Below are positions 29,786-39,866 of a stretch of 64,000 nt of DNA, one piece after another. The position numbers were made by a program, and so were the translations under genes. The stretch spans positions 137,145 through 201,144 of the forward strand of contig JAGRIE010000005.1 of the NCBI GenBank assembly GCA_020443425.1. The letters run 5' to 3'. Position 1 is the stretch's first letter; every line of letters begins with the position of its first letter. The stretch comes from Halioglobus sp. GTDB lineage: Bacteria; Pseudomonadota; Gammaproteobacteria; Pseudomonadales; Halieaceae. Under the pieces are notes generated by a model that ran no database searches, was not told the origin of the DNA, and was given only the letters and a program-made list of their open reading frames with translations.

Positions 29786-31957
29786 TCAGATATGCCCCAA
29801 CTCATGCAACTCAGCGAGGATGAGTTTCTGAATCGCGACGTGCTTGAAATCCTCCGGTTGTTCCAATCCCATGCGCGCCAGGTAGGGCTGTGCCGATTCC
29901 GGATACTCCCCTGATGCCGCCACCGCGCCGGCCAGCGTTTTGAACAGATGACGGCGCGAACCCATCTTGGCTTTCAGGCTCTGCAGCACATCGGCGAGCA
30001 CCTTTTCCTCAGGGGTGAAATCGCTGCCAAAGGGATAGGCTGGGAAAAAACCCTCGGGCTGCAAACGGGCGACAATCCGCTCCAGCCGCTCGGGCGTGTT
30101 ATTGCGGTACTGCGCCGGTATTTCATAATCATCGGGAATCTTGCCGGCGCTCTTGGCCTGCTCTAACAACTGCGGCTGGAACCGCGAGTCGGCGATATTC
30201 AACATTCGGGCGATGACATCCTTCTCGCGCTGACCGCGCAACATCGCCACGCCGTATTCGGTCACGACAATATCGCGCAGATGGGCCGGAATGGTGGTGT
30301 GGCCGTAATTCCAGACAATATTGGATGTCGTCTCTCCACCTTTGCTGCGGGTACTGCGGCACATCAGCACAGAGCGCCCATCGGCCAGCGCATGCGCCAT
30401 CGCAACAAAGTTGTACTGGCCACCGACACCGCTGATTTTGCGCCCATCCTCGAGGCCGTCCGAGCAGGCATCCCCCAGCAGGCTCACCATGATGGCAGTG
30501 TTGATAAAACGCGCCTTCTGCCGCTGCAACCGCGCTATTTCCTCGTGACCGTAGAGCTGGTTCACATAGGCGATATCCGTCATGCAGATTCTCCTGGACT
30601 CCTCCTCCGGCATCTCGCGCAGCTGCCGGTACATAGCCTGGGGGCCGAGAAAGAAACCCGCGTGAAGTACCATCCCCCCCCGGAGTTGCTGGCCCAGGCA
30701 GTGGCGGTTTATCTGCTCCAGCGCCGCGACATTCCCCAGATCCGCCTCAATTTCAATGCCATCGCCGCAGCACAGGACGCCATCCGCCAGTACAACCCGG
30801 TCCTGGAAAATGCCGTACTTGATGAGAAAACGGACATCCTCCGGCGTCAGGCGGGGAGACACCAGCTGCTCCTGGACCAACAGGGGCAGGGTCTGCGCCG
30901 TCACCCCCTCTGCCAAGCGACCCTCATTTACCAACCGTTGCAGCCCGACATGGTCGTACACGGCGCGCTTGAGCACCCCGTGGTTGATGAGATGCCGGAA
31001 GCCGTCGGCAAACATTTCGGTCGAGCCGTAAATACCCTGCTGGAATTCGCCGGTCTCTCCGACCCGGTCAATAATCTCCCCGAATCGATCAGTCAGGCCC
31101 GACTCGGCCAGCACGTCACGGTACAGCTGATTGCGCTCGTGCCGCAGGATGCAGGCGTAGGCGATAGCATCGCCGAGCGCCCCGATGCCGATCTGCAGGG
31201 TTCCTCCGTCGGGAATCAGGCTGCTCGCATTGAGCCCGATCATGTAATCGGTGATATCCACGGCCGTGGACGGCGGCCCCAACAGCGTGTGATTGAACCT
31301 GGGGTCATCGAGAATAAAGTCGTAGGTATCCACAGGGACGATGGCATCGTTGTACATGAACGGCAATTCATCGTTAACCTGGCCTACCACTGCAATCTGT
31401 TTTCCCTCCTCCCGCAGCGCCTGGATCCGCGGCAGGATATCCAGCGCATACGCATCCTGGCTCATACTGTAGGCTGGCTCGCCGTCGATCTCCCGGCGGG
31501 CGATCATCTGGCCGAACACGTTGCAGCCCTGCTCTATCATATCCCTCAGCCAGTGCGTGAAATTACTGTACACAAAATTCTGCTGGGCGTGTTTATTGCC
31601 CAGGTACGTGCCGGCCTGCAGGAACACTTCAACAATCTCGATGTTCTTCGGCAGTTTGCCACGCTGGTAGGGTTCCACGTACTCGAGCTCGGGGAGGTTT
31701 CCGAACACGCGGTCCACAAACGGCTCGAGAAAGCGCTTTTCCAGATCACTACTGCCGCGCGGACGGCTGAATGACACCCCGGTGATGATCGTCAGCTGGA
31801 TGTCCGGGTCGGCGACCGCGCGGCGATACAGGGCATTGAAGATATGGATGGGCCTGCCGAACCCGCCCGCGATAACAACTTTTTTCCCCACTTTGTCGAT
31901 CAATGCATCCACGCACTGGTCCAGGTCTGAAAAGTAAATGGGATGTGTGGGTGTCAT
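29786..31957 (-). CDS. Acetyl-CoA hydrolase/CoA-transferase family protein, long form
   Basis: 723 residues from ATG 31957, with GGGAGAGA before it; the open frame upstream lacks a start signal. The family moves CoA between acyl groups or hydrolyses acyl-CoA through a glutamyl-CoA intermediate. Recognisable blocks: LQIGIGALGDAI, GIYGSTEMFADGF, GVGGQYNFVAMAHA, and STRSKGGETTSNIVWNYGHTT (in part), then IVTEYGVAMLRGQ-like VVTEYGVAMLRGQ near the C-terminal domain, where the catalytic Glu lies. The protein is longer than standard 430-500-residue members, with an insertion in the middle and about 100 extra residues at the end. It is convergent with the acyl-CoA synthetase. Confidence 0.82.
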   Translation of the reverse strand: MTPTHPIYFSDLDQCVDALIDKVGKKVVIAGGFGRPIHIFNALYRRAVADPDIQLTIITGVSFSRPRGSSDLEKRFLEPFVDRVFGNLPELEYVEPYQRGKLPKNIEIVEVFLQAGTYLGNKHAQQNFVYSNFTHWLRDMIEQGCNVFGQMIARREIDGEPAYSMSQDAYALDILPRIQALREEGKQIAVVGQVNDELPFMYNDAIVPVDTYDFILDDPRFNHTLLGPPSTAVDITDYMIGLNASSLIPDGGTLQIGIGALGDAIAYACILRHERNQLYRDVLAESGLTDRFGEIIDRVGETGEFQQGIYGSTEMFADGFRHLINHGVLKRAVYDHVGLQRLVNEGRLAEGVTAQTLPLLVQEQLVSPRLTPEDVRFLIKYGIFQDRVVLADGVLCCGDGIEIEADLGNVAALEQINRHCLGQQLRGGMVLHAGFFLGPQAMYRQLREMPEEESRRICMTDIAYVNQLYGHEEIARLQRQKARFINTAIMVSLLGDACSDGLEDGRKISGVGGQYNFVAMAHALADGRSVLMCRSTRSKGGETTSNIVWNYGHTTIPAHLRDIVVTEYGVAMLRGQREKDVIARMLNIADSRFQPQLLEQAKSAGKIPDDYEIPAQYRNNTPERLERIVARLQPEGFFPAYPFGSDFTPEEKVLADVLQSLKAKMGSRRHLFKTLAGAVAASGEYPESAQPYLARMGLEQPEDFKHVAIQKLILAELHELGHI

Positions 31958-32189
31958 TGTTGTGTCTCTCCCTATTCCAGGGGGTAGTGGCTCGAAAACG
32001 TCCCGTCCGCGCTGCGGGCTAGGTATAGCATCCGAGCGATGAACTTTCCATAGACAGGGGCGCAGCACACACATTTTGTGCCTTCGCTGGCCATCTGCCC
32101 TGACCTCAACTACGATAACAGCAGCCAACGCGATCCGACAGTGGCATGCCCCGTCGGGCAGTGTCATTTTTTGCGAGGAGATTACGCGC

Positions 32190-32636
32190 ATGTCAGATAC
32201 CAATTTGCAAATAGTCCGCCGCCTGCTGGAGGAGGTCTGGACACAGGGCAATCTGTCGCTGCTTCCGGAGCTGATCGCAAATGACGCCGTATCGCACCCC
32301 ATGCCGCAGTTGGGTCCTCTACACGGGCCGGCCGAGTACCGGCATTTCCTGGCCGTCCTGAAGGGCGCGTTTCACCACATGCAATTCAGCATCGAGGACC
32401 AGTTCTCCTGCGGCGGTAAAGTGGCCACCCGCTGGGTGACCCGGGTTGCCGATGAGGCCGGCGACGCCAGGCAGGACGACCAGACCGGCGAGGAGCTGAT
32501 CGTCAATGGCACCACTATCACCCACCACAACGACAGCGGCAAAATCATTGCCGAGTGGGCTACATGGGATACCGGCAGCCTCTTGCAGTCCACCGCAGCA
32601 CCCCGGGTTCTGGCACAGCTTTCGATCAAGCTGTGA
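32190..32636 (+). CDS. SnoaL-like (NTF2-fold) protein
   Basis: 148 residues from ATG 32190 with GAGGAG in good position. The pattern (VRRLLEEVWTQGNLSLLPELIANDAVSHP, shown as LLEEVWTQGN and LLPELIANDAVSHP; then GPAEYRHFLAVLKGAF and ISHHNDSGKI-like THHNDSGKIIAEWATWD) is that of SnoaL/ester-cyclase and related steroid-isomerase-like proteins, which have a cone-shaped pocket. Many members are of unknown function. Its stop overlaps the ATG of the sulfotransferase (TGATG), so translation of the two is probably coupled, and they may act on the same small molecule. Confidence 0.78.
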   Translation: MSDTNLQIVRRLLEEVWTQGNLSLLPELIANDAVSHPMPQLGPLHGPAEYRHFLAVLKGAFHHMQFSIEDQFSCGGKVATRWVTRVADEAGDARQDDQTGEELIVNGTTITHHNDSGKIIAEWATWDTGSLLQSTAAPRVLAQLSIKL

Positions 32637-33631
32637 TGCGATCTTTACCCAGGCGCTTGCTGTGGCGAGCGCGATGTCTGTTTGACCGCAAAAAAGCCAG
32701 CCAGCCGGGGCTGTTCGTACACATTCCCAAAACATCGGGAATGAGTTTTGTCGACGCGCTGGCGCAGCGACAATCTGTGGTCTACGCCTACGGCAGAAGT
32801 GCACCCCGGACCAGCGATAGTGTGCAGGAGAATATTTATGATCACTATCGGCCGTACAAACTGTTCCGTACGACACACGGTGACCCGGTGTGGCTGGCGG
32901 GGCATTTCAGGGTTTTCAAGCACGCCGAGCTGGTTGAATGCCGCAGGATTATCACCTTTGTGAGAGATCCGGTTGACCGGGTAATCTCTCATTTCAACCA
33001 CGCCATCTCCTATATCAGCAGCGATGGCATCGATATCGACAGCTTCATAAACCAGCCCATCAACCAGAATGTGCAGTCCAAGTATCTGGACGGTATGCCC
33101 AGGGACTGTATCGGCTTTGTCGGCGTGACAGAACACAATGATGCCTCTCTCGCCATCATCAACCATGAACTCGGCCTGGACCTGAGCCAGCAGTACACGA
33201 ACCGCAATACCACCAAAACGCTGGATAGAGAGCGACTCGATGAGGGGCTCTACCGCCGCATCAGGGAACTGAACTGGCGGGACCTGGAACTGTACGACTG
33301 GGCCGTCGCCAACCTCGAAACACGGTATCGCTTTATCAGTGAGGGCAAGCCGTGGTGCCACGGTGTCTACACCGTGACGCAGGACGCGGAGCTCTGCGGC
33401 ATTGCATTTTATGCCGCGAGTGACGAGGCCGTGACAGTCAATATCTTGAGGAACGGCGTTCACCTTAAGACGCTGACGGCAGACCTGCGCTACCGACAGC
33501 CCCTGCCGGCGATATTCCCGCGCCGCCAGCGCATCGCGTTCCGCCTGCCAGTACAGCAACCCTACAGCGACTACGATGTTGTCGTAGCCAGCACCGGGCA
33601 GCGACTGAATTTCAGCGCCGCCATCGCCTGA
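32636..33631 (+). CDS. Sulfotransferase family protein (PAPS-dependent)
   Basis: 331 residues. The ATG shares a base with the preceding stop. The 5'-phosphosulfate loop FVHIPKTSGMSFVDAL is at about residue 35 and the 3'-phosphate loop ITFVRDPVDRVISHFNH at about residue 110, both typical of sulfotransferase family 2 (heparan/carbohydrate type) proteins that use PAPS. The C-terminal 90 residues form a separate beta-like region with no family I recognise. No signal peptide or transmembrane segment is visible, so it should be cytoplasmic. The acceptor is unknown; with the SnoaL-like partner it could modify a lipid or secondary metabolite. Confidence 0.78.
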   Translation: MRSLPRRLLWRARCLFDRKKASQPGLFVHIPKTSGMSFVDALAQRQSVVYAYGRSAPRTSDSVQENIYDHYRPYKLFRTTHGDPVWLAGHFRVFKHAELVECRRIITFVRDPVDRVISHFNHAISYISSDGIDIDSFINQPINQNVQSKYLDGMPRDCIGFVGVTEHNDASLAIINHELGLDLSQQYTNRNTTKTLDRERLDEGLYRRIRELNWRDLELYDWAVANLETRYRFISEGKPWCHGVYTVTQDAELCGIAFYAASDEAVTVNILRNGVHLKTLTADLRYRQPLPAIFPRRQRIAFRLPVQQPYSDYDVVVASTGQRLNFSAAIA

Positions 33632-33682
33632 GCTACCCCGCACCACCACAACCCCACAGCGCGACGCCATCACTACCGATAT

Positions 33683-33712
33683 CGATGCCGAGGTCGCCGG
33701 ATACCGGCATCG
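33683..33712. terminator. Hairpin between convergent genes
   Basis: CGATGCCG (33683-33690) pairs with CGGCATCG (33705-33712). It lies between the sulfotransferase and the convergent efflux operon and may end both transcripts. No T-run is seen. Confidence 0.4.
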
Positions 33713-33749
33713 GTTAACCTAGCCTGTCAGGCAGCGCGTCGCGACTGGC

Positions 33750-35273
33750 CTAGAACAGGGGTGGCGGCCCATCGGCCTCTCCCACCGGGGGCGCCGGCCT
33801 GCCGGTGAGTTTACCGGCCTCATCGACCCAGCCACCGCCCATCGCCTTGTATATATTGGTCGATGACGTCAGCACGGAGGCGCGCAATGCCGCCAGTGTC
33901 AGCTCCGCCGGAAACAGGGTTTGCTCGGCCTGCAGTACGGTGGAGTAAGGCACATAGCCACCGTCGTACTGCAACTTGGCCAGCCTTTGGTAATCTGTCA
34001 GCGCCGACACCAGCCGCTCCTGCGCCTGTAACTGCTGGGCAATTTTTTCACTGGCAACCAGCGCATTATCGACATCGGCAAAGGCGTTTTGTACCGCGAG
34101 CCGGTAACCGGCGAGCGCAGCGCGCTGTGCCGCCTCGGCCTGGGCCACCTGTCCACTGACTGCCCCAAACGTGAAAATCGGCCCCACGACCTGGCCGGCG
34201 TAATTCCAGCTGCGGGTGGAACCCTCAAACAGGTCGGACAGGCTGGAACTGGTGCTGCCGAAAGCTCCGGTCAATGAAATAGTGGGAAAATACAGCGCCC
34301 TGGCCGCACCTATCTGCGCATTGGCAGCAATCAACGCCTGCTCGGCCTGCAACAGGTCCGGCCGCCTTTCGAGCAGTTCAGAGGGCAGGCCGGCCGGCAC
34401 GGCAGGCGTGAGCAACGCGGAGATGGGCTCGCCGCGCGGAATCGGCGCTGGATTACGCCCCAACAGCACCGACAGCGCATTCTCCAACTGGGCGATATCG
34501 GATTCGATCTGCGGAATCTGGGTCGCGGCTGTCTCATACTGCGATTTCGCCTGGGCGACCGTCATCTGCGATGTCTGGCCGTATTTGAACTGCAGTTCAT
34601 ACAAGCGCACAGATTCGCCGTAGGCCGCGAGCGTGCGCTGGCTCACCGCCAGTTGCTCGTCCAGGCCGCGCAGCGCGATATACGCATTGGCAACCGATGA
34701 CACCAGCGTCAGTATCACGCCGCGACGGACTTCATTCGTGGCCAGCATATTCGCCTGTGCCGCCGTGGACAGGTTGCGAATCCGGCCCCACAGGTCCAGC
34801 TCCCAGCTGGCGGACAAAAACGCCTGGTAAGTGTCCTGCGGATTCGGGATATTCGGTACCAGGGCCGTCAGGCCGGTATCGGGTGAGCGCACTTCTTCGC
34901 CGCTGAGACCGTAGCCGAGCTGAGGGTACAGTGCTGAGCGCGTCTGGGTGACGATCCCGAGCGCCTGCTCTACATTTGCCGCCGCAATCTGGACGTCGTA
35001 GTTATTCCGCAGCGCCGTTGCGATCAACTCCTCCAGCACGGGGTCACCGAACTGCTGCCACCACGCGGTATCGGCGGTGGCGGCAACCTCCGCCGGCTCG
35101 AAGCGGTAGGCTTCGGGCGCCACAACATCCGGCCTCTCGTAGTCCGGCGCCAGCGTGGTACACCCGGCCAACAGCAGCGCCGAAGTGAACACCAGTGCCG
35201 CAGGCGATCGCCTGCGCCAACGCGACAGCATCGCTACCACGGCGGGAAACGCCTGCATTTTTCTGTGGGCCAT
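33750..35273 (-). CDS. RND efflux outer-membrane channel lipoprotein (NodT/OprM family)
   Basis: 507 residues. It forms the trimeric outer-membrane exit duct of a tripartite drug efflux pump. The signal peptide ends LLLAGCTTLAPDYERP, the lipobox and mature start typical of OprM-like proteins. The internal repeat of the family is visible in the two helical halves (for example NNYDVQIAAANVEQALG and YRLAVQNAFADVDNALVA, with WELDLWGR between). The start overlaps the RND gene stop by one base, so it is the third gene of the operon. It ends in a short Gly/Pro-rich tail. Confidence 0.93.
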   Translation of the reverse strand: MAHRKMQAFPAVVAMLSRWRRRSPAALVFTSALLLAGCTTLAPDYERPDVVAPEAYRFEPAEVAATADTAWWQQFGDPVLEELIATALRNNYDVQIAAANVEQALGIVTQTRSALYPQLGYGLSGEEVRSPDTGLTALVPNIPNPQDTYQAFLSASWELDLWGRIRNLSTAAQANMLATNEVRRGVILTLVSSVANAYIALRGLDEQLAVSQRTLAAYGESVRLYELQFKYGQTSQMTVAQAKSQYETAATQIPQIESDIAQLENALSVLLGRNPAPIPRGEPISALLTPAVPAGLPSELLERRPDLLQAEQALIAANAQIGAARALYFPTISLTGAFGSTSSSLSDLFEGSTRSWNYAGQVVGPIFTFGAVSGQVAQAEAAQRAALAGYRLAVQNAFADVDNALVASEKIAQQLQAQERLVSALTDYQRLAKLQYDGGYVPYSTVLQAEQTLFPAELTLAALRASVLTSSTNIYKAMGGGWVDEAGKLTGRPAPPVGEADGPPPLF

Positions 35274-38200
35274 CAGTCGCCCTCCCGTTTTGCAGGCGCG
35301 CTCTGGCCGGTGCCTGTGCCGGCGTCTGTCGGCGGCTTTTCATCCTTGTGCTTGCGTTCGGCAAAACTGTCAAAGAGGTAGAACAGCAGCGGCACATACA
35401 ACATAGCGAGCGTGGTCTCACCGATCATGCCACCGATAATACCGGTGCCGATGGAGTGACGTGCATTTGCACCGGCACCCATCGCCAGTGCCAGCGGCAG
35501 GCACCCCGCCGCGAATGCCAGCGATGTCATGATGATGGGCCGCAGCCGCTGCTCACCCGCCAACACGGTCGCCTCCATAATGGATTTGCCCTGCTTGCGG
35601 AAATCCACAGCCGCAGACACCCGCAGTACGGCATTCTTTGCTCCCAGCCCGATCAGTACCAGCAGCCCTATCTGGAAATAGACATCGTTCTCCAGACCGC
35701 GCGCCGCAATCATCAACAGCGCACCCAGGATGCCAAACGGCACCGCGGACATCACCGCACCCGGCAGGGTCCACGACTCATACTGTGCCGCCAGCACCAG
35801 GAATACGATGATGAGGCCAAAGACGAAGGCGATCATCGAGGTGCCGCCCGACTGCTGTTCTTCAAACGCTATACCAGACCAGCCGTAGGTATAGCCCTGC
35901 GGCAAGGTCGCATCGGCAACCTCCTCCATCGCGGCGATCACATCGCCGGAGCTGTAGCCCTCAGCGGCACTGGCATTGACCTTGGCGGCGGGGAAGCCAT
36001 TGAAGTGCGGCAGCATATCCGGGCCGGACACCCACTCCGTCGTCACCACCGCCGACAGCGGCACCATCTTGCCGTTACTCGATCGTGTGTAGAGACGCCG
36101 CAGGTCTTCCGGTGTCTGGCGATACTTGGCATCCGATTGCAGAATCACCCACCAGACACGGCTGAACTGGTTGAACTGGCTGGCCGTCAGCGAGCCGAAC
36201 TGGGCCTGGATGGCGCTGTAGACATCCTCTACCGGCACACCCAACAGGGTCGCCTTCTCGCGGTCCACATTGACGCGCAACTGCTGGGTGTTGGCGCGGA
36301 AGGTGGAAGTCACCCGGGTAAGTTCCGGCCGCTCGGAGGCTGCCTTGATAAACTTCCTCGTCACGGCATCGAGCTGCGCCGGGTCGCCGGCACCGGTGTC
36401 CTGGACCCAGAATTCAACGCCGCCGGTGGTACCGATACCCGGAATCGGTGGCGGCGCGACCGGGTACACAATGGCTTCCTCGATGTCAGCCGTCTCTTTC
36501 GCCAGCGTCATCAGTACTGCGCGCGCATTCTCCTCTCGTGCCGTCGAAGCCGAATCATAGCGCTGCTCGAAATCCTTGAGCGTGACAAAAAACGCGCCGG
36601 CATTGGTCTTGAAGCCGCTGTCGAGCAGGCTGTAACCGGTAATCATGGAGCGCGTGTCCACGCCGGGAATGTTGGCGAATACGGCGTCGACCTTTTCGGC
36701 CACGGCCTGTGTGCGCTCAATACTGGCGGCCTCGGGCATGATAATCGCCGCCATCACATAGCCCTGGTCCTCATTCGGCACGAAACCCGTGGGAATCACC
36801 GAGAACAGGTGGTAGATGCTCCACAGGAAAAAGACCAGCAGTGCCAGCGCTATGGCCGTGCGCTTGATCACGAATTCCACCGCGTGACCGAAGCCACGGG
36901 TGGTGGCGTCAACCTGGCGGTTGAACCAGGCAAAGAATCCGCGCTGTGGTGGCGGGTTGTGCTTCAGCAATATCGCACACATGGAGGGCGTCAGTGTCAG
37001 GGCCAGGAACCCGGATATCGCCACCGAGACCACAATAGTGACAGCAAACTGCTTGTACAGCTGGCCAGTGGTACCGGGCAAAAACGCCGCTGGCACAAAT
37101 ACCGATGCCATCACCAGCACCACGGCCACTAGCGATGTCGCAATCTCACCCATGGACTTGATGGTGGCCTCTTTGGGCGCAAGGTTGTGATCGTGCATAT
37201 TGCGCTCGACGTTCTCCACCACGACGATGGCGTCGTCCACCACCATGCCTATCGCGAGCACCAGCCCGAACAGTGTGATCAGGTTGATAGAGAAACCCAG
37301 CGCCAGCATGCCGGCGAAGGTGGTGACCAGCGCCACCACAATGGCCACGGTACAGATGATCGTGGTGCGAAAACTCTGCAGGAACAGGAACACCACCAGC
37401 ACCACCAGGATCACGGCCTCAATCAGGGTGTGTATCACCTCCTCGATGGAGATCTTCACAAAGTCATTGGTATCCAGCGAGATAACGTATTCCAGTCCCT
37501 CCGGGAACCGCGACTTCAAATCCTCCAGCGTTTTCCTGACCCACTCCGAGACAGTGAGGCCGTTGGCACCGGGTTGCAGGTACACCGCAATGAAGGTCGC
37601 CGCAGCGCCGTTGAGCTTGGAATCGACAATATACTGGCGCAGCCCGACCTCGGCACGCGCCACATCGCCCAGCCGCACAATGGCGCTGTTGTCCGGGTCA
37701 GCGCGCAGGATAATGTTCTCGTAATCCCTCGGATCGACAAAAGGCTCCTGTGTCACCACCGGCAGCGTCAACTGCACCGGGCCGTCCGTCGGTTGCTGGC
37801 CGATCTGGCCGGCACCGAACAGCGCGTTCTGCTTGTTGACAGCCGAAGCGATATCGCTGGTGGTGATGCGCAGCGACGCCATTCTGTCAGGATTCATCCA
37901 TATCCGCATGGCCTGGTCCGGCACCCCCATGATCTGTGCCTGACCGGCGCCTGGCACCCGCTTCAGCGCATCCAGGATGTACACGTTGGCGTAGTTGGCA
38001 ATGTAGTCAGCGCTGTAGCGCTCATCCTTGCCGTACACACCGATCAGCATCATGATGGAGGAGGATTTTTTCTGTACCGACACGCCCTGCTGCGTCACCG
38101 CTTCTGGCAATTGCGGCAGCGCGAGATTGACACGATTCTGCACCTGCACCTGGGCGATATCGGGATCGGTGTCGAGAGAGAAGTAGACCGTCATCGTCAG

Positions 38201-38464
38201 CTGGCCGGTGGCCGAACTGGTCGACGTCATGTACAGCATATTATCGACGCCGTTTATCTGCGCCTCTATCGGCGCCGCCACCGAGTCGGCCAGTGTCTTG
38301 GAGTCAGCACCGGGGTAGGTGGCGGAGACATTGACCTGCACCGGCGTGATCGTCGGGTACTGCTGGACCGGCAGCACCGCCAGCGACACGGCCCCGGCGA
38401 GGCACAGTACGATGGCTACAACGCTGGCGAAAATCGGCCGCTCAATAAAAAATCGCGAGAACAT
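35273..38464 (-). CDS. RND multidrug efflux transporter, HAE1 (AcrB/MexB) family
   Basis: 1063 residues, the normal AcrB size, in the inner membrane with two large periplasmic loops. It uses proton motive force to drive export. The proton-relay residues are present: the Asp pair in GMVVDDAIVVVENVERNM (helix 4) and the Lys in LGAKNAVLRV (helix 10). N-terminal MFSRFFIERPIFASVVAI is characteristic. The C-terminus is extended by about 15 polar residues (DEKPPTDAGTGTGQS). It is the second gene of the operon, 17 bases after the adaptor gene. No TetR or two-component regulator is adjacent. Confidence 0.97.
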   Translation of the reverse strand: MFSRFFIERPIFASVVAIVLCLAGAVSLAVLPVQQYPTITPVQVNVSATYPGADSKTLADSVAAPIEAQINGVDNMLYMTSTSSATGQLTMTVYFSLDTDPDIAQVQVQNRVNLALPQLPEAVTQQGVSVQKKSSSIMMLIGVYGKDERYSADYIANYANVYILDALKRVPGAGQAQIMGVPDQAMRIWMNPDRMASLRITTSDIASAVNKQNALFGAGQIGQQPTDGPVQLTLPVVTQEPFVDPRDYENIILRADPDNSAIVRLGDVARAEVGLRQYIVDSKLNGAAATFIAVYLQPGANGLTVSEWVRKTLEDLKSRFPEGLEYVISLDTNDFVKISIEEVIHTLIEAVILVVLVVFLFLQSFRTTIICTVAIVVALVTTFAGMLALGFSINLITLFGLVLAIGMVVDDAIVVVENVERNMHDHNLAPKEATIKSMGEIATSLVAVVLVMASVFVPAAFLPGTTGQLYKQFAVTIVVSVAISGFLALTLTPSMCAILLKHNPPPQRGFFAWFNRQVDATTRGFGHAVEFVIKRTAIALALLVFFLWSIYHLFSVIPTGFVPNEDQGYVMAAIIMPEAASIERTQAVAEKVDAVFANIPGVDTRSMITGYSLLDSGFKTNAGAFFVTLKDFEQRYDSASTAREENARAVLMTLAKETADIEEAIVYPVAPPPIPGIGTTGGVEFWVQDTGAGDPAQLDAVTRKFIKAASERPELTRVTSTFRANTQQLRVNVDREKATLLGVPVEDVYSAIQAQFGSLTASQFNQFSRVWWVILQSDAKYRQTPEDLRRLYTRSSNGKMVPLSAVVTTEWVSGPDMLPHFNGFPAAKVNASAAEGYSSGDVIAAMEEVADATLPQGYTYGWSGIAFEEQQSGGTSMIAFVFGLIIVFLVLAAQYESWTLPGAVMSAVPFGILGALLMIAARGLENDVYFQIGLLVLIGLGAKNAVLRVSAAVDFRKQGKSIMEATVLAGEQRLRPIIMTSLAFAAGCLPLALAMGAGANARHSIGTGIIGGMIGETTLAMLYVPLLFYLFDSFAERKHKDEKPPTDAGTGTGQSAPAKREGD

Positions 38465-38481
38465 AACAGAGGGTTCCTTGC

Positions 38482-39684
38482 CTAGCTGCTCGCCGTTGGC
38501 GTCGAGGCAGCGGCATCCTTCCCGGATGCATCATCCGCGTCTTTTTCCGGTTTCACCGTGACTGCCACGCCCGGCGCAAGTCGCAGCGCACCATCGACAA
38601 CAACGCGATCACCGCGGCCGAGTCCCTCGTTGATAAACCACTCATCCCCGTGCCAGCCACCGACTTCGACGGGGCGCATTTCCGCCTGCTCGTCCTCGTT
38701 GACCACCCACACAAAATGCCCCTGCGCACTCTGTTGCACGGCCCGCTGCGGCACCAGAATCGCGTTGGGACGCGTGGCGCCCAGCAGCCGTGTGCGCACA
38801 TACTGGTTGGGGCGCAGGATACCATCGGGATTCTCGACCACTGCGCGGATCAGGAAAGTGCCTGTTTCAGCGTTGTAGGAGGGGTCGGTGAAATCGATTT
38901 TGCCCTTCTGCGGGAACAGCGTGCCATCACCGAGTTCAACCTCAACGGTGAACTGCAGCCCCTCGGGGGGCTTCAGCAGCCCCGCTTTCTCTTCCCGGCG
39001 GATACGCTCCATATCGTTTTCAGAAAGACTGAAGTTGATCCACATCGGCGACAGCACGGACACTGTTGTCAGCTGCGCATTCTTGGCATCGAGGTAGGTG
39101 CCGTCCGCAACTGCCGAGAAGCTGCTGACACCATCGACCGGCGAGGTGATGGTCGCGTAGGACAGGTCCAGCTGTGCGGATTCCAGCTGTGCCTTTGCCT
39201 GCTCCACAGCGGCGGCATTCTGTTCGAACTGGCCGCGCGCGTCGTCAAGATCCCGCTGTGACAGCGCGTTCTGCTCCACCAGCGGCTTGGTCCTGGCGAG
39301 GTTTGCGCGCGCAACCTCCAGCGCAGCCATGTTTCTTTGCAGCGCGGCCGCTGCGCCATTCACCTGCGCCTGGAAGGGGCGTTTATCCATTTCGAACAAC
39401 ACCTGTCCGGCTTTGACTTCCGCTCCCTCGGTGTAGACACGCTGCTCCAGGAAACCGGATACCCGCGCCTGGATGTTGACGGCCTGGGAACTCTGCGTTT
39501 GCGCGACAAAAATCGTAGTTACGGGCACGTCGGCTGGCTCTATAGTCACCGCGGTCACTGCAACCGCTGGAGGGGCGACAGCTGCGCTGTCGCCATCACA
39601 GCCTGCCAGATGCAGCATGAGCGCAACCAGCAGCAGCGAAAACCGCGGTGGCACGGCAGAAATTCGGGTACGTCTGAACCTCAT
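38482..39684 (-). CDS. RND efflux periplasmic adaptor (membrane fusion protein)
   Basis: 400 residues. It bridges the pump and the outer-membrane channel. The signal peptide ends ALMLHLAGCDGDS, a lipobox with Asp at +2 as in AcrA/MexA-type inner-membrane lipoproteins. The lipoyl/barrel-sandwich half-motifs ARVSGFLEQRVYTEGAEVKAGQ (in two parts: ARVSGFLEQRVY, TEGAEVKAGQ) and ATITSPVDGVSS flank a long hairpin (residues about 100-170, Ala/Gln/Glu-rich). The C-terminus has a low-complexity tail (DADDASGKDAAASTPTASS). It is the first gene of the three-gene efflux operon; no regulator precedes it. Confidence 0.93.
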   Translation of the reverse strand: MRFRRTRISAVPPRFSLLLVALMLHLAGCDGDSAAVAPPAVAVTAVTIEPADVPVTTIFVAQTQSSQAVNIQARVSGFLEQRVYTEGAEVKAGQVLFEMDKRPFQAQVNGAAAALQRNMAALEVARANLARTKPLVEQNALSQRDLDDARGQFEQNAAAVEQAKAQLESAQLDLSYATITSPVDGVSSFSAVADGTYLDAKNAQLTTVSVLSPMWINFSLSENDMERIRREEKAGLLKPPEGLQFTVEVELGDGTLFPQKGKIDFTDPSYNAETGTFLIRAVVENPDGILRPNQYVRTRLLGATRPNAILVPQRAVQQSAQGHFVWVVNEDEQAEMRPVEVGGWHGDEWFINEGLGRGDRVVVDGALRLAPGVAVTVKPEKDADDASGKDAAASTPTASS

Positions 39685-39866
39685 AGGCAGGCCTTGTCAA
39701 TTATCGTTGAGACGGAAACAGCGCGCTATTTTAGGGAACTCTGTTCGCAATAGGAACCGCTATTGCCCCGGCACCCGGATGCCTTCACCCTGCCGGGCGG
39801 AAAAACAGACCGCGATCGACTCGCGCAACGCACATCAGCGCGCCGCGGTGGCACGGCGTACTGCAA

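Noticed and set aside
30281-31774. 497-codon frame antisense to the CoA-transferase
   Set aside because: Shadow of a conserved gene; no recognisable features.
35195-38485. Two long frames antisense to the RND operon
   Set aside because: The His/Arg-rich products mirror the codon bias of the pump gene; no domain or start signal.
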